The notes under the pieces: model-generated
Databases searched by the model: none
Seen by the model: the letters and a program-made list of their open reading frames with translations, nothing else
What the model was told of the DNA's origin: nothing
In this document: piece after piece, positions 8,295-16,050 of the stretch
How the letters are laid out: every line of letters starts with the position of its first letter
Numbering within the stretch: the stretch's first letter is position 1
Program-made: the position numbers and the translations under genes
Source of the DNA: a virus
Direction: 5' to 3' (one strand)
IMG/VR virus record: IMGVR_UViG_3300034418_003640
Location: 1 to 20,247 of that record
DNA length: 20,247 bases

Positions 8295-9536
8295 ATGGCT
8301 GCCTATTTCGGTACCCATAATCCTGTTGGTGCTTTTATTGATAAGGTGAATGCCTTTGACCGTGAGTTCTATGAAATGAGTGGTCAAGAGGTAGAGCAAC
8401 TTCTTTCTTCTCGTGGTATTGACTACTCTCTAGACAACATTGAAAGTGTCTACACTACTGTACGTGCTGAACTAAAGGGACGTAAAGCTATTGGTACTCT
8501 TTCTGTAATGGGAGCTGTTGGTCTCTTCATGAGTGACCGTATCACTGGTGATGGTCTTTACGACAAAGAAAAGCAACGTCTACGTCGTGATGCTAATTGG
8601 CAACCTCGTTCTATTCGTGTACCTGGTGGTCAGTGGGTTAGCTATGACGGTATTCCTGGTGTAAGTGATTGGGTTGCTCTGACTGCTAACATCATGGATA
8701 ACTTTGATTCTCTTAACTCTGCTGAGTTGGCTGAGAATCTACGTGCTGCTGGTTTTGTTCTTAGTGCTACTATCACTGATAAGTCTATGCTGGCTGCTCT
8801 GGAGCCGCTTAATGACGTTATTCGTGGTGATGTTGGTGCTATTAATCGTTGGACATCTTCTTTTGCTACCAGCGCTTCTATGCCTGGTTCTAGTCTGATG
8901 GCTGAATTTGGTCGTCTTCTAACTCCTAACAAGAAAGAGCTTGAGAATAACTTCTTTGATCTTGTTGCTAACCGTAACCCGATCATGAAGCAAACCTTGC
9001 CTGATGCACATGACTGGATTGATGGTGGTCTTGTTGGTGAACCTCCTAACTTCTTTGCAAGAGTATGGAATACTTACCTACCTTGGAAAGTGAATGGTGA
9101 AGTGTCTCCTGAAAAGCAGTTCCTTATGGACATTGAATACGATGCACGTCCCACACTTAAGACCAATGGTCGTGGTGTCGAGTACAGCAACGAAGAACGT
9201 TCTGAAGTTACTAGCATGATGGGTAAGCAACAGATCTTTAAACGTGAGATCCAACGTATCATGCAGACTGAAGAAGGTAAGATGTTCCGTAAGGAATTCA
9301 AGAAGGCACGAGATATGGGTCTTCAGCCTGAAGTAGAGAAGTTCAAGAACATTCATCTTTATCTAGATGCTGCTCTTCGTTCTTCCATGCGTTATGCAGA
9401 AGCACAAGTTTCTACACGTGATAGTATCCAACAAAAGGTGTACAAGAATCAAACAGTTGAAAACTTCCTGCAAGTTGGTGACCTTGATGGTGCCAAACGC
9501 TTCCTTGACAATATGAAACAAACAATGTCTTACTAA
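8295..9536 (+). CDS. Internal virion protein, gp16-like, C-terminal part
   Basis: A 413-residue frame from ATG 8295, directly after the previous stop and shifted by -1. The same frame is open upstream from 8253 and reads QRFLLFTKTPLNMAAYFGTH across the ATG. This is a hydrophobic continuation that looks like real protein, so the ATG may not be a genuine start. No Shine-Dalgarno site precedes it. The body has family-like features of podoviral ejection proteins: GQWVSYDGIPGVSDWVAL, LTANIMDNFDSLN, LPDAHDWIDGG and FFARVWNTYLPWK, followed by a charged helical C-terminus (residues about 300-413). It may be a natural second subunit, the product of ribosomal frameshifting, or the result of a one-base deletion (mutation or sequencing error) in a single gp16 gene. 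I favour a single ancestral gene. Confidence 0.75.
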   Translation: MAAYFGTHNPVGAFIDKVNAFDREFYEMSGQEVEQLLSSRGIDYSLDNIESVYTTVRAELKGRKAIGTLSVMGAVGLFMSDRITGDGLYDKEKQRLRRDANWQPRSIRVPGGQWVSYDGIPGVSDWVALTANIMDNFDSLNSAELAENLRAAGFVLSATITDKSMLAALEPLNDVIRGDVGAINRWTSSFATSASMPGSSLMAEFGRLLTPNKKELENNFFDLVANRNPIMKQTLPDAHDWIDGGLVGEPPNFFARVWNTYLPWKVNGEVSPEKQFLMDIEYDARPTLKTNGRGVEYSNEERSEVTSMMGKQQIFKREIQRIMQTEEGKMFRKEFKKARDMGLQPEVEKFKNIHLYLDAALRSSMRYAEAQVSTRDSIQQKVYKNQTVENFLQVGDLDGAKRFLDNMKQTMSY

Positions 9537-9544
9537 ATGTAACC

Positions 9545-12238
9545 ATGGCTTTAACTGAAATTACATACACAGGAGACGGCTCGGACGTTACATTTGGTCC
9601 GATTCCGTTTGATTACCTAGAAGACACTGATGTAAAGGTCAGTCTTGATGGTGTAGTTACTACTGCATTTACTATTGATCCTTCTACTAAGATCATCACG
9701 TTTAGTTCTGCACCTGGTGATGGTGTCAGCATTCGTGTCTTTCGTCGTACTGACTTTGAAGACCTAAGTGCTACGTTTATCTCGGGTTCTGCTATTCGAG
9801 CACAGGATCTGAATGATAACTTTAACCAGAACCTATACGTTACCCAAGAGATCTCTAACTACGCCATTACCAACGATGGTCTTGTGGCTATGGAAGCTGA
9901 TCTTGATATGGGTGGTTATAAGGTTACAGACCTTGCTACTCCTATAGCTTCAAGTGATGCATCCACTAAGGGATATGTTGATAGTGTTATAGCTACTGGA
10001 GCTGCTAATGCCGCTGCTGCAGCTAACAGTGCTTCGGCTGCTGCTGCTAGTGCTAGTGCTGCCGCTACCACGCTTGACTCCTTTGATGATCGTTACCTTG
10101 GGGCGAAGACAAGCGATCCATCAGTAGATAATGATGGGAATGCACTGCTAGTTGGTGCTATCTACTTCAATTCCACATCCAAAGTAATGCGGGTATGGAA
10201 TGGTGCGAACTGGCAAGACTCATCTGCTAATGCCAATGTTCTCCGTTGGAGGAAGACTGCCGCTGGAGGTGAGACCAGCCTTACTGGGAATGACGATAAC
10301 AGTCAGACACTGACGTATCCCGTCAATCTTGAAGCTGTCTTCTTGAACGGTGCTCTACTGCAACGTGGTGTTGATTATGTCGCCACTACTGGTAATAGCA
10401 TCACTGGTCTTGTTGCTTTGACTGCTGGTGATGTTGTTGAGGTTCTTGCTTTCAGTCAAGTTAGTCTGCTTGCTATCCCATCCAATACTGTCACTTTTAC
10501 CCAGTCTGGTACTGGAGCAGTGCAAAGGACGCTTGAAAGCAAGCTAAAGGATGTTGTCTCCGTTAAGGACTTTGGTGCTGTTGGAGATTCCGACTTTTCT
10601 GGAAATGGTACGGACGATACGGCTGCATTTCAAGCTGCTATCAATACTGGTAAGACTGTTTATGTGCCTAAAGGTACATACAAAATTACAGCAACCCTAA
10701 ACCTTCTTGACGGGTATAAGGCGCTTATCGGCGACGAGAATATGCCTGTCTTGGTTAAGACCACGGCTGGCCCTGCTATTAAGATTGGAGCAACAGGTTC
10801 AAACCTCAATGAGTATTCAAGGGTTGAAAATCTCTACTTACGTAAGACTGGAACACCAACCTTCGTTACAGATCCTGGACCAAACGATTCTGGTGTTGTA
10901 ATCAGTGGTGGCGATTCCAGCGTTGCAGCTGCAGTTCAGAACGCAAGAGTGTACAACATCAGAGTCGGTGGTTGGGATGCAGGGTTCTTTATTACGGATA
11001 CTGTTGGCACCCGTGTAGAGGGATGCTTTGTTCAAGTTCTATTTGATCATACTGCTCTCAGTGGTTTGACCAGTAGCAATAAGTTTGCAGGGTTCGTACT
11101 TGAGGCCGTTCCATTTACTCCAGGAGGTATTTCTCCGCAAGCAAGCATCGAACTCGTTGACAACGATGTTACTGGTGTAGGCACCCCAACCTCTATTACT
11201 TCTGTTGGATACTACATTATCGGCTCTGATATTAGAGACATTTTCTTTGATAGGTGTGAGACTAGCCAGACTTCGTATGGCTTCTGGATTATCGCTACAG
11301 GCAACGACTTTAATTGGGATGTTCAGATCAGGCGTCCTATTATTGATGCGTTTAAAATGCATGGCATCTACATTACTGGTGCTGATGGTCCAGGATGTAT
11401 AACTATTGACGGCGGTTACTTTGTCGGAACTGGAGCAAGTGCTGGAGCAGCAATTTATGGTGTCTCTTCTACTGGCATCACTGTAACTGGTGGTTGTCAG
11501 ATTCTAGGCATCGCGAACAACACCTCAACTGATGATGGAGTCCGACTGGATGCTTGTTCTTCTTGTACTATCAACGCTAATAGTTTCCAGAATCTGAACT
11601 ATGGTGTTTCCCTTAATGGATCATCATATTGCACTGTCACAGGTAATCACATCTTTGCTAGTGCAACAGATACTGAGTCAACGCCAACTCTTAACGCCGG
11701 TGTGCGTGTATTTGGGGCTGCGAATAATAATACCATTGTTGGTAATACCATTCGCGGCAAGGATTCTGTGGATAAATACGGTAATGGAGTATTGGTAGTT
11801 GCTTCTTGCCCTAACAATGTTATAGCCCATAATACTATTGACTCAACCAGTGTTACTACTGCTTACAACATCTCCGATGCATCAACCAACCTAATCGGTG
11901 CAAGTACGGTTACGCTCAAGGCATCAAATATCACAATAGATGCTTCATCAGCACTGACTCTTAACTCTTCTGGCGGAGTTGCAACAATTAAAGGAAATAG
12001 CGCAAGCAATCCAGTGCTATTTCAAGATGGAGGTGGGAATAGTCTAGCCCGTATCGACAATAACGGCGATTATCTCTTTCGAGGTAGTAATCGTGGTCTG
12101 TACCACGGAGCTGGAACGCCAGAAGGGTCCATTACCGCAGCGCCAGGGACTATCTATCTAAGGACAGATGGTGGAGCTTCCACTACTCTATATGTAAAAG
12201 AAACAGGAACTGGAAACACAGGTTGGGTAGCTAAGTAA
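9545..12238 (+). CDS. Tail fibre / tailspike: T7 gp17-type anchor plus beta-helix
   Basis: An 897-residue receptor-binding protein. Residues 1 to about 110 match the T7 tail-fibre N-terminal anchor (Phage_T7_tail type): TEITYTGDGSDVTFGPIPFDYLED, then SAIRAQDLNDNF and the LYVTQEISN stretch. Residues about 115-147 (MEADLDMGGYKVTDL, STKGYVDS) are a common fibre motif. An Ala/Ser-rich linker covers about 151-175. Residues 183-224 (DRYLGAK to MRVWNGANWQ) and about 232-303 (beta module with VFLNGALLQRGVDYVATTG) are adaptor modules. From about 322 (GTGAVQRTLESKLKDVVSVK, then DFGAVGD and GTDDTAAFQAAI) begins a pectate-lyase-3-like right-handed beta-helix running to about 810. The C-terminus (TIYLRTDGGASTTLYVKETG, then TGNTGW) is a widespread fibre cap. 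It probably binds or degrades host surface polysaccharide; no enzyme activity can be proven. Codon use from about 10,460 onward looks less GCT/GGT-biased than upstream, suggesting exchange of the distal part. Confidence 0.9.
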   Translation: MALTEITYTGDGSDVTFGPIPFDYLEDTDVKVSLDGVVTTAFTIDPSTKIITFSSAPGDGVSIRVFRRTDFEDLSATFISGSAIRAQDLNDNFNQNLYVTQEISNYAITNDGLVAMEADLDMGGYKVTDLATPIASSDASTKGYVDSVIATGAANAAAAANSASAAAASASAAATTLDSFDDRYLGAKTSDPSVDNDGNALLVGAIYFNSTSKVMRVWNGANWQDSSANANVLRWRKTAAGGETSLTGNDDNSQTLTYPVNLEAVFLNGALLQRGVDYVATTGNSITGLVALTAGDVVEVLAFSQVSLLAIPSNTVTFTQSGTGAVQRTLESKLKDVVSVKDFGAVGDSDFSGNGTDDTAAFQAAINTGKTVYVPKGTYKITATLNLLDGYKALIGDENMPVLVKTTAGPAIKIGATGSNLNEYSRVENLYLRKTGTPTFVTDPGPNDSGVVISGGDSSVAAAVQNARVYNIRVGGWDAGFFITDTVGTRVEGCFVQVLFDHTALSGLTSSNKFAGFVLEAVPFTPGGISPQASIELVDNDVTGVGTPTSITSVGYYIIGSDIRDIFFDRCETSQTSYGFWIIATGNDFNWDVQIRRPIIDAFKMHGIYITGADGPGCITIDGGYFVGTGASAGAAIYGVSSTGITVTGGCQILGIANNTSTDDGVRLDACSSCTINANSFQNLNYGVSLNGSSYCTVTGNHIFASATDTESTPTLNAGVRVFGAANNNTIVGNTIRGKDSVDKYGNGVLVVASCPNNVIAHNTIDSTSVTTAYNISDASTNLIGASTVTLKASNITIDASSALTLNSSGGVATIKGNSASNPVLFQDGGGNSLARIDNNGDYLFRGSNRGLYHGAGTPEGSITAAPGTIYLRTDGGASTTLYVKETGTGNTGWVAK

Positions 12239-12249
12239 GCATTCTTATT

Positions 12250-13635
12250 ATGACAAAAACACGTGACTTAGCCGACCTGGGTGGAGGTTTCATCCAGGCC
12301 GGTTCTGGTGCTGTGCAGCGCACCGTTGAATCAAAGCTGCAAGATGTGGTGAGTGTTAAAGACTTCGGAGCGGTTGGTGACGGGGTTACTGATGATACAG
12401 CAGCTTTCCAAGAAGCTATAAATGCGGGTGGTACTATTATTGTTCCAAGCCCCTCAGTAGAGTATCTGATCACCGGTCAGCTCACAATAACACAAACCGG
12501 CACTACACTTTGGGGCGAAGGGATGCCAACTATTAGGGTGGCAACCGGAGCAAGCAGCTTACTTAGAATTAGAGCTAGCTTCTTTACTTTAGAAAACTTC
12601 AGGTTCTATGCAGGTTCTCCTCTTTCGGAAGCAGCAATCCTAGTAGACACTATTAACTCAGCCCTTACTAACCTAAGAGTAGCAAACATTAGAGGAGAAA
12701 ACTTGTTCGGTTTTTATGCCGACAACGGTGGCTCCAATACTGTGGTCAATGCTGTCATTACAGACATCTATCTTAATGCACATCGCGGTTATGGGATCTA
12801 CACTCGCAAGCATTTCGCTTACTTCTATGTCGATGGGTTTGGTGTAACCCGAGTAGGCTTGTCTGGCGTCGATTACAACTATGCCGCCGCTAGAATTGAA
12901 AACGCTGAAGGTGTATTTGTACGAGATGCTTCACATGATGGGACAAATGCTACAAGCATACAGCCCGATCAACACGGTTATCACTTCATCTTGTCAAGCT
13001 TCATACAACTAGAAAATGTCATACCTGACCATGTTGGAGGACATGCTTTCTATTTCCAAAACTGTGCAAATGCTAGGGTTCTGCAGTGCTCCTGTCCTAA
13101 CAGCAATCTCTCTTCGCTAATGGCAGCTGATAGCAGCTATATTGCTGTGGACAATAGCACCTTTAACACCTACACCTCTGGTAGTGCTGGAGCTTGTGGG
13201 GTAGAAATTACTTCTTGCAATAGGGTTGTACTGGCTAATAGTACTTCTTATGTTACCAAGAACGATGGGTTCAGAGTTACCTTGTCACAGGATGTTGTTC
13301 TATCTAATTGCACAGCCTATCTCTGCGGGGGCAACGGGTTTGCCTTTAGTAGCTGTTCACAGGTCTCAGCGTCTTCTCTGATTTCTCGGTCGAACACTCT
13401 TGCAGGTCTTTATACTATTGGTTGTCAGAGAGTCTCTACAAGCTCCTGTATAATCACTGACAATACTGGTAGAGGCATCGTAGGAAATAGCGACCTTGCT
13501 CAAATACATAATGCGGCTATTATAGCATCTAATGTCGCTGGCAACTACGATATTAGTGGCATAGTGTCTTACCTGGTCAACTGTATGCTGGACTCCGGCT
13601 CTCTTGTAAATGTGACTGCACCATCTACAGGCTAA
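12250..13635 (+). CDS. Second beta-helix fibre or tailspike protein, no virion anchor
   Basis: A 461-residue protein starting MTKTRDLADLGGGFIQ, a short leader often seen on phage fibre proteins. Residues about 18-58 (GSGAVQRTVESKLQDVVSVK, then DFGAVGDGVTDDTAAFQEAI) are a near copy, at protein level, of residues about 322-366 of the preceding fibre. At DNA level the copies are clearly diverged, so this is an old shared module rather than a recent duplication. The rest is a repetitive beta-helix with many short N/S/C-containing rungs (for example the turns near SCNRVVLANS and SCSQVSASSL) and notably frequent cysteines. It lacks both the T7-type anchor and the C-terminal RTDGG cap. It therefore probably attaches to another tail protein, perhaps as a branched fibre or depolymerase, or chaperones or competes with the first fibre. 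The start is 11 bases after the previous stop, with no Shine-Dalgarno site. Confidence 0.8.
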   Translation: MTKTRDLADLGGGFIQAGSGAVQRTVESKLQDVVSVKDFGAVGDGVTDDTAAFQEAINAGGTIIVPSPSVEYLITGQLTITQTGTTLWGEGMPTIRVATGASSLLRIRASFFTLENFRFYAGSPLSEAAILVDTINSALTNLRVANIRGENLFGFYADNGGSNTVVNAVITDIYLNAHRGYGIYTRKHFAYFYVDGFGVTRVGLSGVDYNYAAARIENAEGVFVRDASHDGTNATSIQPDQHGYHFILSSFIQLENVIPDHVGGHAFYFQNCANARVLQCSCPNSNLSSLMAADSSYIAVDNSTFNTYTSGSAGACGVEITSCNRVVLANSTSYVTKNDGFRVTLSQDVVLSNCTAYLCGGNGFAFSSCSQVSASSLISRSNTLAGLYTIGCQRVSTSSCIITDNTGRGIVGNSDLAQIHNAAIIASNVAGNYDISGIVSYLVNCMLDSGSLVNVTAPSTG

Positions 13636-13719
13636 ACTACTAACACTTAAACGCCAATGACCTTCCCGGTAAATACGACTCTTGCTACTAATACTACACT
13701 TTAATTATAAGTAACTATT
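13636..13719 (+). promoter_or_regulatory. Intergenic promoter-like region before the lysis genes
   Basis: An 84-base noncoding gap, one of only three sizeable gaps here. Bases 13671-13687 match the T7 promoter core TAATACGACTCACTATA at 12 of 17 positions, including the unbroken AATACGACTC at 13672-13681. A second overlapping element at 13689-13705 (TAATACTACACTTTAAT) matches at 11 of 17, in register 18 bases downstream. A sigma70-like pair is also visible: TTGCTA (13682-13687), an 18-base spacer, and TATAAG (13706-13711). The matches could be chance in an AT-rich gap. The single-subunit RNA polymerase of this phage is outside the window, so specificity cannot be checked. Confidence 0.4.
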
Positions 13720-13917
13720 ATGTTAACTATTCTCGGCATCAAAATGTCCTATGAGGCACTCATTTTCTTTGCTCTTTTTATTGGCTCTGAAGTAGTTGCT
13801 GCTTCTAAGCTGCGTGAGAACAGCATCGCTCAACTCTTTGTACGTGTTGTAGAGGCACTAAAGCCTCACCGTACTGAAGATGACAAAATCCAACGCATTA
13901 AGGATACATTCAAATGA
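13720..13917 (+). CDS. Small single-span membrane protein, candidate holin
   Basis: A 65-residue protein with one hydrophobic segment at about residues 10-28 (SYEALIFFALFIGSEVVAAS) and a charged, basic C-terminal half (KPHRTEDDKIQRIKDTFK). Small size, one membrane span and an ATGA overlap with the endolysin gene make it the best holin candidate in the window. I recall similar short proteins in cyanophage podoviruses annotated only as hypothetical, so function is inferred from position. The alternative start at M9 (ATG 13744) would give a protein beginning MSYEALIFF, more like the relatives I remember. Neither start has a clear Shine-Dalgarno site. If 13744 is right, the leader of this gene is 24 bases longer. 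Confidence 0.65.
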   Translation: MLTILGIKMSYEALIFFALFIGSEVVAASKLRENSIAQLFVRVVEALKPHRTEDDKIQRIKDTFK

Positions 13918-14477
13918 GCATTAAACTCCTTGACGTTATTAAAAACTACAAGGGGTTACCTCATCAACAGCAAGCCATTGAGGCTCTAGAGCACCTTCTA
14001 GGGTCCTTTGGCTTATCTGATGATGCGGAGTGGGTAAAGATCTGGCGTACACCTGCTCCTGTAGCTCCTCAACAATTTGATAATACCTGGGAAGGTATTG
14101 AAGCTGCTGCTCGTGCTGCTGGAGCTAAATATCCAGAAGTAGTTGCTGCACAATGGGCACTTGAATCAGCATTTGGTACTGCTACAAGCGGTAAAAATAA
14201 CTACTTCGGTATCAAAGGTACTGGTACTGTAAAGACTACCTGGGAAGACTACGGTAACGGTCCAGTAACAATCAAGGCATCGTTTAAGGACTTCGCTACT
14301 CCGTACGACTGTGTAGATCACCTTGTCACTCAGTGGTATAAGGACTACAAAGGTTATAAAGGCGTCAATCGAGCCACCTCTCGTGAAGATTGTGCATACC
14401 TCCTAAAAGCTGAAGGTTATGCCACAGACCCAATTTACGCACAGAAGTTGATTCGATTGATGGAGCAACATGAGTAG
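13914..14477 (+). CDS. Endolysin, GH73-like N-acetylglucosaminidase
   Basis: A 187-residue peptidoglycan hydrolase. Residues about 55-187 match the FlgJ/GH73 glucosaminidase fold: VVAAQWALESAFGTATSGKN with the probable catalytic Glu at E84, followed by NYFGIKG, a region with YGNGPVTIKASFKDFATPYD, and a C-terminal AEGYATDPIYAQKLIRLM. The latter matches the conserved 'YATDPxYAxKL' end of the family. Residues 1 to about 48 form a small N-terminal domain (KNYKGLPHQQQAIEALEHLL) that I recall from cyanophage lysozymes and that could bind cell wall. No signal peptide is present, so export would need a holin. It overlaps the small membrane-protein gene by 4 bases (ATGA) and the next gene by 8. This differs from T7, whose lysozyme is an amidase (gp3.5) encoded in the middle region. 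Confidence 0.88.
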   Translation: MSIKLLDVIKNYKGLPHQQQAIEALEHLLGSFGLSDDAEWVKIWRTPAPVAPQQFDNTWEGIEAAARAAGAKYPEVVAAQWALESAFGTATSGKNNYFGIKGTGTVKTTWEDYGNGPVTIKASFKDFATPYDCVDHLVTQWYKDYKGYKGVNRATSREDCAYLLKAEGYATDPIYAQKLIRLMEQHE

Positions 14478-14868
14478 TACCACTTACAACATTGTACCTG
14501 GTAGGTACGATAGAGATCTACCTATTTCAACTAAAACTCATTTTATTAGTTCAGCTGCTTCTACTAATGCAACGTTGGTAAAATCTAGTCCTGGTACAGT
14601 TTTTAGTATTCTAGTACATAATACAGGCAGCGGTGTTGGTCATGCACACCACCTCCGTCTTTATGATAAAAATACAGCACCTGTTGTAGGTACAGATGTA
14701 CCATTTGCTATTATCCACTTACCTGCTAGTCAATCTAAAGAGATTAACTTTACCAGTGGCATTACTTTTAACACTGGTATTGCATATTCTATTACAGAAG
14801 ATGATGATCTACTAGATGCTACACCTATTGAAGCGGATTCTGTTCAACTATTTATAGGGTACATGTAA
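14470..14868 (+). CDS. Small beta-rich phage protein of unknown role
   Basis: A 132-residue protein with no membrane segment. Its pattern (FISSAASTNATLVKSSPGTV, then a LRLYDKNTAPVVGTDVPF stretch and HLPASQSKEINFTSGITF, GIAYSITEDDD) resembles short beta-sandwich proteins found near structural genes in many phages. These are usually labelled hypothetical or putative structural. It sits between endolysin and a membrane-anchored coiled-coil protein, overlapping the endolysin gene by 8 bases and the next gene by 1. It could therefore be part of the lysis set or a minor virion or decoration protein. Alternating hydrophobic and polar residues and many T/S/G residues fit a beta fold. I cannot assign a function. 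Confidence 0.7.
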   Translation: MSSTTYNIVPGRYDRDLPISTKTHFISSAASTNATLVKSSPGTVFSILVHNTGSGVGHAHHLRLYDKNTAPVVGTDVPFAIIHLPASQSKEINFTSGITFNTGIAYSITEDDDLLDATPIEADSVQLFIGYM

Positions 14869-15101
14869 TGATTGAAGCAGGTGTAGCAGCAGGTATTGCC
14901 CTTTTAACTGCCATTATCTCAGTCCATAACCGTCTTCATACAAAGATTAGCGAAGTGGATAGCCGTGTAGACAAAGTAGAACTCCGTGTAGCGGAGCACT
15001 ACGTCCAAAAGCAAGAGCTATCTACTGCTCTTCAGAAGATGGAGGATCACATGATCCGTATTGAAAACAAATTAGATCAAATCGTCCTTAGAAATGGCTA
15101 A
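14868..15101 (+). CDS. Membrane-anchored coiled-coil protein, candidate spanin or holin partner
   Basis: A 77-residue protein with an N-terminal hydrophobic segment at about residues 2-19 (IEAGVAAGIALLTAIISV), then a predicted coiled coil from about 24 to 73 (ISEVDSRVDKVELRVAEHYV onward, with regular V/L/I heptads). This layout is that of an i-spanin (Rz-like) or XhlA-like lysis accessory. T7 places its Rz gene (18.5) between terS and terL, whereas here the candidate is just before terS. No lipoprotein Rz1 partner is visible in or beside it. Start overlaps the upstream TAA by one base (TAATG) and its end overlaps the terS start by 8 bases. Function is inferred from architecture and location. 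Confidence 0.65.
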   Translation: MIEAGVAAGIALLTAIISVHNRLHTKISEVDSRVDKVELRVAEHYVQKQELSTALQKMEDHMIRIENKLDQIVLRNG

Positions 15102-15345
15102 CAACAAAGCTACTGAGGATATGTTTAACGAGTTACACAACCTCGTTACTACTGAATTCCTTAAGAGAATCAAGAGTGGTGAAGCAACTGCTCAAGAACT
15201 TAAAGCGGCTTGTGATTGGTTAGCTAAAAATGACATCAGTGGGGTTGCCTATGACGGTAACCCTCTTGATAAACTAGCTAACGTCCTCCCTAAAGTAGAC
15301 CCTGAACTCGTACAGAAGAGGCTTTATGGCAAGTCGTACCTCTAA
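15094..15345 (+). CDS. Terminase small subunit (T7 gp18-like, DNA maturase A)
   Basis: An 83-residue soluble helical protein (EDMFNELHNLVTTEFLKRIK, then a SGEATAQELKAACDWLAKND stretch) of the size of T7 gp18 (89 residues). The pattern of an N-terminal helix, 'SGEAT..EL.AA..WL..N.I', and a C-terminal PLDKLANVLPKVDPE segment is that of podoviral and other phage small terminase subunits. These recognise the packaging site and load DNA to the large subunit. The large subunit lies 2.0 kb downstream, separated by four other genes, which is more than in T7. It overlaps the previous gene by 8 bases and the next by 20. Confidence 0.8.
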   Translation: MANNKATEDMFNELHNLVTTEFLKRIKSGEATAQELKAACDWLAKNDISGVAYDGNPLDKLANVLPKVDPELVQKRLYGKSYL

Positions 15346-15571
15346 ATACTACAAAGACAACCCGGAAGCACGAAAGAAGCGTCTTAAACAGCAAGCACGC
15401 TACAATCGTCAATCACTTCAAATTGAAAAACGTGTTGAACTTAATCGTGAAAACAGAAAACGTGGCACCTATGGTAATGGTGACGGTAAAGACGTATCAC
15501 ACAAGAAAGATGGTTCAACAGTACTTGAAAAAGCCTCAAAAAATCGAGCTAGAAACCGATCTCGGAAATGA
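15326..15571 (+). CDS. Small, very basic protein conserved near cyanophage terminases
   Basis: An 81-residue, strongly basic, low-hydrophobicity protein: MASRTSKYYKDNPEARKKRL, then NRENRKRGTYGNGDGKDVSH, ending KNRARNRSRK. Lys, Arg and Asn are very frequent, and the NPEARKKRLKQQARYN stretch should be helical. I recall near relatives in many marine cyanophages, annotated as hypothetical. Nucleic-acid binding is a reasonable guess from charge and from its place inside the packaging module, but nothing shows a catalytic site. An AGAGG site 5 bases before the ATG gives a usable ribosome binding site. It overlaps terS by 20 bases and shares ATGA with the endonuclease VII-like gene that follows. Confidence 0.75.
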   Translation: MASRTSKYYKDNPEARKKRLKQQARYNRQSLQIEKRVELNRENRKRGTYGNGDGKDVSHKKDGSTVLEKASKNRARNRSRK

Positions 15572-16050
15572 CACCGCAAAGAAAACCATGCAAACAGTGT
15601 GGGGTTGAGAAACCTTTTTCACAATTCAGAACCTGCAATACTAAGCATGGATTCTATCAAACTTGTAAGGAATGCTGTAAAGCAAAGGTATCACCTGAAA
15701 CCTTAGCCTTTTACTATTGGAAAGCCGACCTAAAGAAAAAATACAAGTTAACACCAGATCAATATTACTCCATGCTGGAAGAACAGGGTGGAGGTTGCGC
15801 TATTTGTGGTATCACTAATCCTGGAGCCAAAAAATCATACTTTTGTGTGGATCATTGTCACCACACAGGAGATGTGCGCGGTCTTTTATGCTCATCTTGC
15901 AACATTGGAATAGGAAATTTAAAAGACTCTAGACTGTTACTCCAAAATGCTCTAAGGTACTTACATGGAAAACCCACAAGCGATGATGCAAAATCTCCAA
16001 GCACTTCGTTCCAGCGAAGCGAAGAAAATGTGGAGAAATTGGATACATGA
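15568..16050 (+). CDS. Endonuclease VII-like nuclease (recombination endonuclease VII family)
   Basis: A 160-residue His-Me finger nuclease. Residues about 1-37 hold a small zinc-finger-like part (C8, C11, C33, C36). The nuclease core follows: C77 and C80 (GGGCAICG), VDHCHHTGDVRGLLC with D95 and H96 at the active-site turn and H98/H99, then C108, C111 and N112 (CSSCNIGIG). C77/C80 and C108/C111 are the structural zinc ligands expected of T4 gp49-type enzymes. These cut Holliday junctions and branched DNA before packaging, although many phage copies are stand-alone homing enzymes. Everything after about residue 135 (KPTSDDAKSPSTSFQRSEEN to the end) is polar and is encoded inside the start of the next gene. 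It is probably an overprinted tail without its own function. Confidence 0.85.
   Translation: MTPQRKPCKQCGVEKPFSQFRTCNTKHGFYQTCKECCKAKVSPETLAFYYWKADLKKKYKLTPDQYYSMLEEQGGGCAICGITNPGAKKSYFCVDHCHHTGDVRGLLCSSCNIGIGNLKDSRLLLQNALRYLHGKPTSDDAKSPSTSFQRSEENVEKLDT

Noticed and set aside
11006-11020. TTGGCACCCGT resembling the Syn5 promoter
   Set aside because: It lies within the beta-helix coding sequence, lacks one G of the consensus and has no accompanying gap, so I treat it as chance.
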